Positions 63,889-64,000 of a stretch of 64,000 nt of DNA are shown in pieces; positions within the stretch are counted from its first letter, which is position 1; every line of letters starts with the position of its first letter. Both the position numbers and the translations under genes were made by a program. The stretch covers positions 7,440,001 through 7,504,000 of the forward strand of contig NC_052104.1 of the NCBI RefSeq assembly GCF_012273895.1, in the 5' to 3' direction. The notes below the pieces were generated by a model. That model was not told the DNA's origin and did not search any database. It saw nothing but the letters and a program-made list of their open reading frames with translations. The stretch comes from Zerene cesonia. Its lineage: Eukaryota; Arthropoda; Insecta; Lepidoptera; Pieridae.

Positions 63889-64000
63889 AACTACCGCACA
63901 TAGTTTTTTCGGCGAGAGGAAATCCAATCCTCATATACATGGGTTACCGACATTCCCTGAAATTGACAAAGGGCAGTCCCAGCAACGCCAACACTGTAAT
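63889..64000 (+). CDS. mod(mdg4): Alternative terminal exon, FLYWCH zinc finger 53 (cut by window end)
   Basis: The first 36 codons follow acceptor 'atctctttcag', phase bases 'aa'. It reads 'LPHIVFSARGNPILIYMGYR', then 'HSLKLTKGSPSNANTV'. This is the first half of a finger; the W-x-C core and H-x-H should follow beyond the window. It shows the array continues to the right. Confidence 0.85.

Overview
The window is eukaryotic, AT-rich and intron-dominated, and almost certainly comes from a butterfly or moth genome. Its dispersed repeats look lepidopteran: about 200-bp repeats ending in atttataatattagtaggat, a tRNA-derived SINE with an (ATG)n-type tail, LINE 3' tails ending in (AAAT)n, and repeats ending in a 'CTCGTTTGCCC..TATnACATAAA'-type sequence. 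There is no complete gene. Instead there are 53 short exon-like coding blocks, all on the + strand, each encoding one FLYWCH zinc finger (core W-x-C-x(4-8)-C ... H-x-H). Fifty-one follow the same plan in full: polypyrimidine tract, AG acceptor, two bases completing a split codon (phase 1), 60-121 codons, in-frame stop. One more (63889) runs off the window end with the same start, and one (35362) departs from the rule.

A single-orientation array of mutually exclusive FLYWCH 3' terminal exons in one splice phase is the hallmark of modifier of mdg4, mod(mdg4). In Drosophila that locus makes BTB-domain proteins with about 30 alternative C-termini, partly by trans-splicing. The shared 5' BTB exons are not in this window, so the name rests on architecture. 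All intact terminal exons read left to right, and the array is still running at the right edge.

Layout. At 0.3-12.9 kb lie twelve dispersed fingers, including a run of related 'RGKPxxQxGxYRF' exons at 7.7-9.8 kb. From 13.0 to 16.0 kb is a repeat-bearing gap. From 16.0 to 27.0 kb is a dense cluster of finger families with two tandem pairs. A 1,000-N assembly gap sits at 27205-28204. From 29.2 to 44.4 kb is a second series, and from 44.5 to 46.9 kb is a recent tandem duplication of about 1,045 bp carrying two nearly identical exons. From 47.9 to 64.0 kb is a third series. Finger subfamilies recur in much the same order in the three series, which suggests old block duplications.

The most unusual item is a non-FLYWCH terminal exon at 47935-48131. 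It encodes the cysteine-rich C-terminal domain typical of piggyBac transposases, behind an AG acceptor in the same phase as the FLYWCH exons. It could be a domesticated alternative C-terminus. Five FLYWCH relic exons (24132, 30851, 53545, 55795, 63450) and one probably dying exon (35362) show birth-and-death turnover. Other finds are an element with perfect 24-bp inverted ends around a tRNA-like cloverleaf and a perfect 52-bp palindrome.
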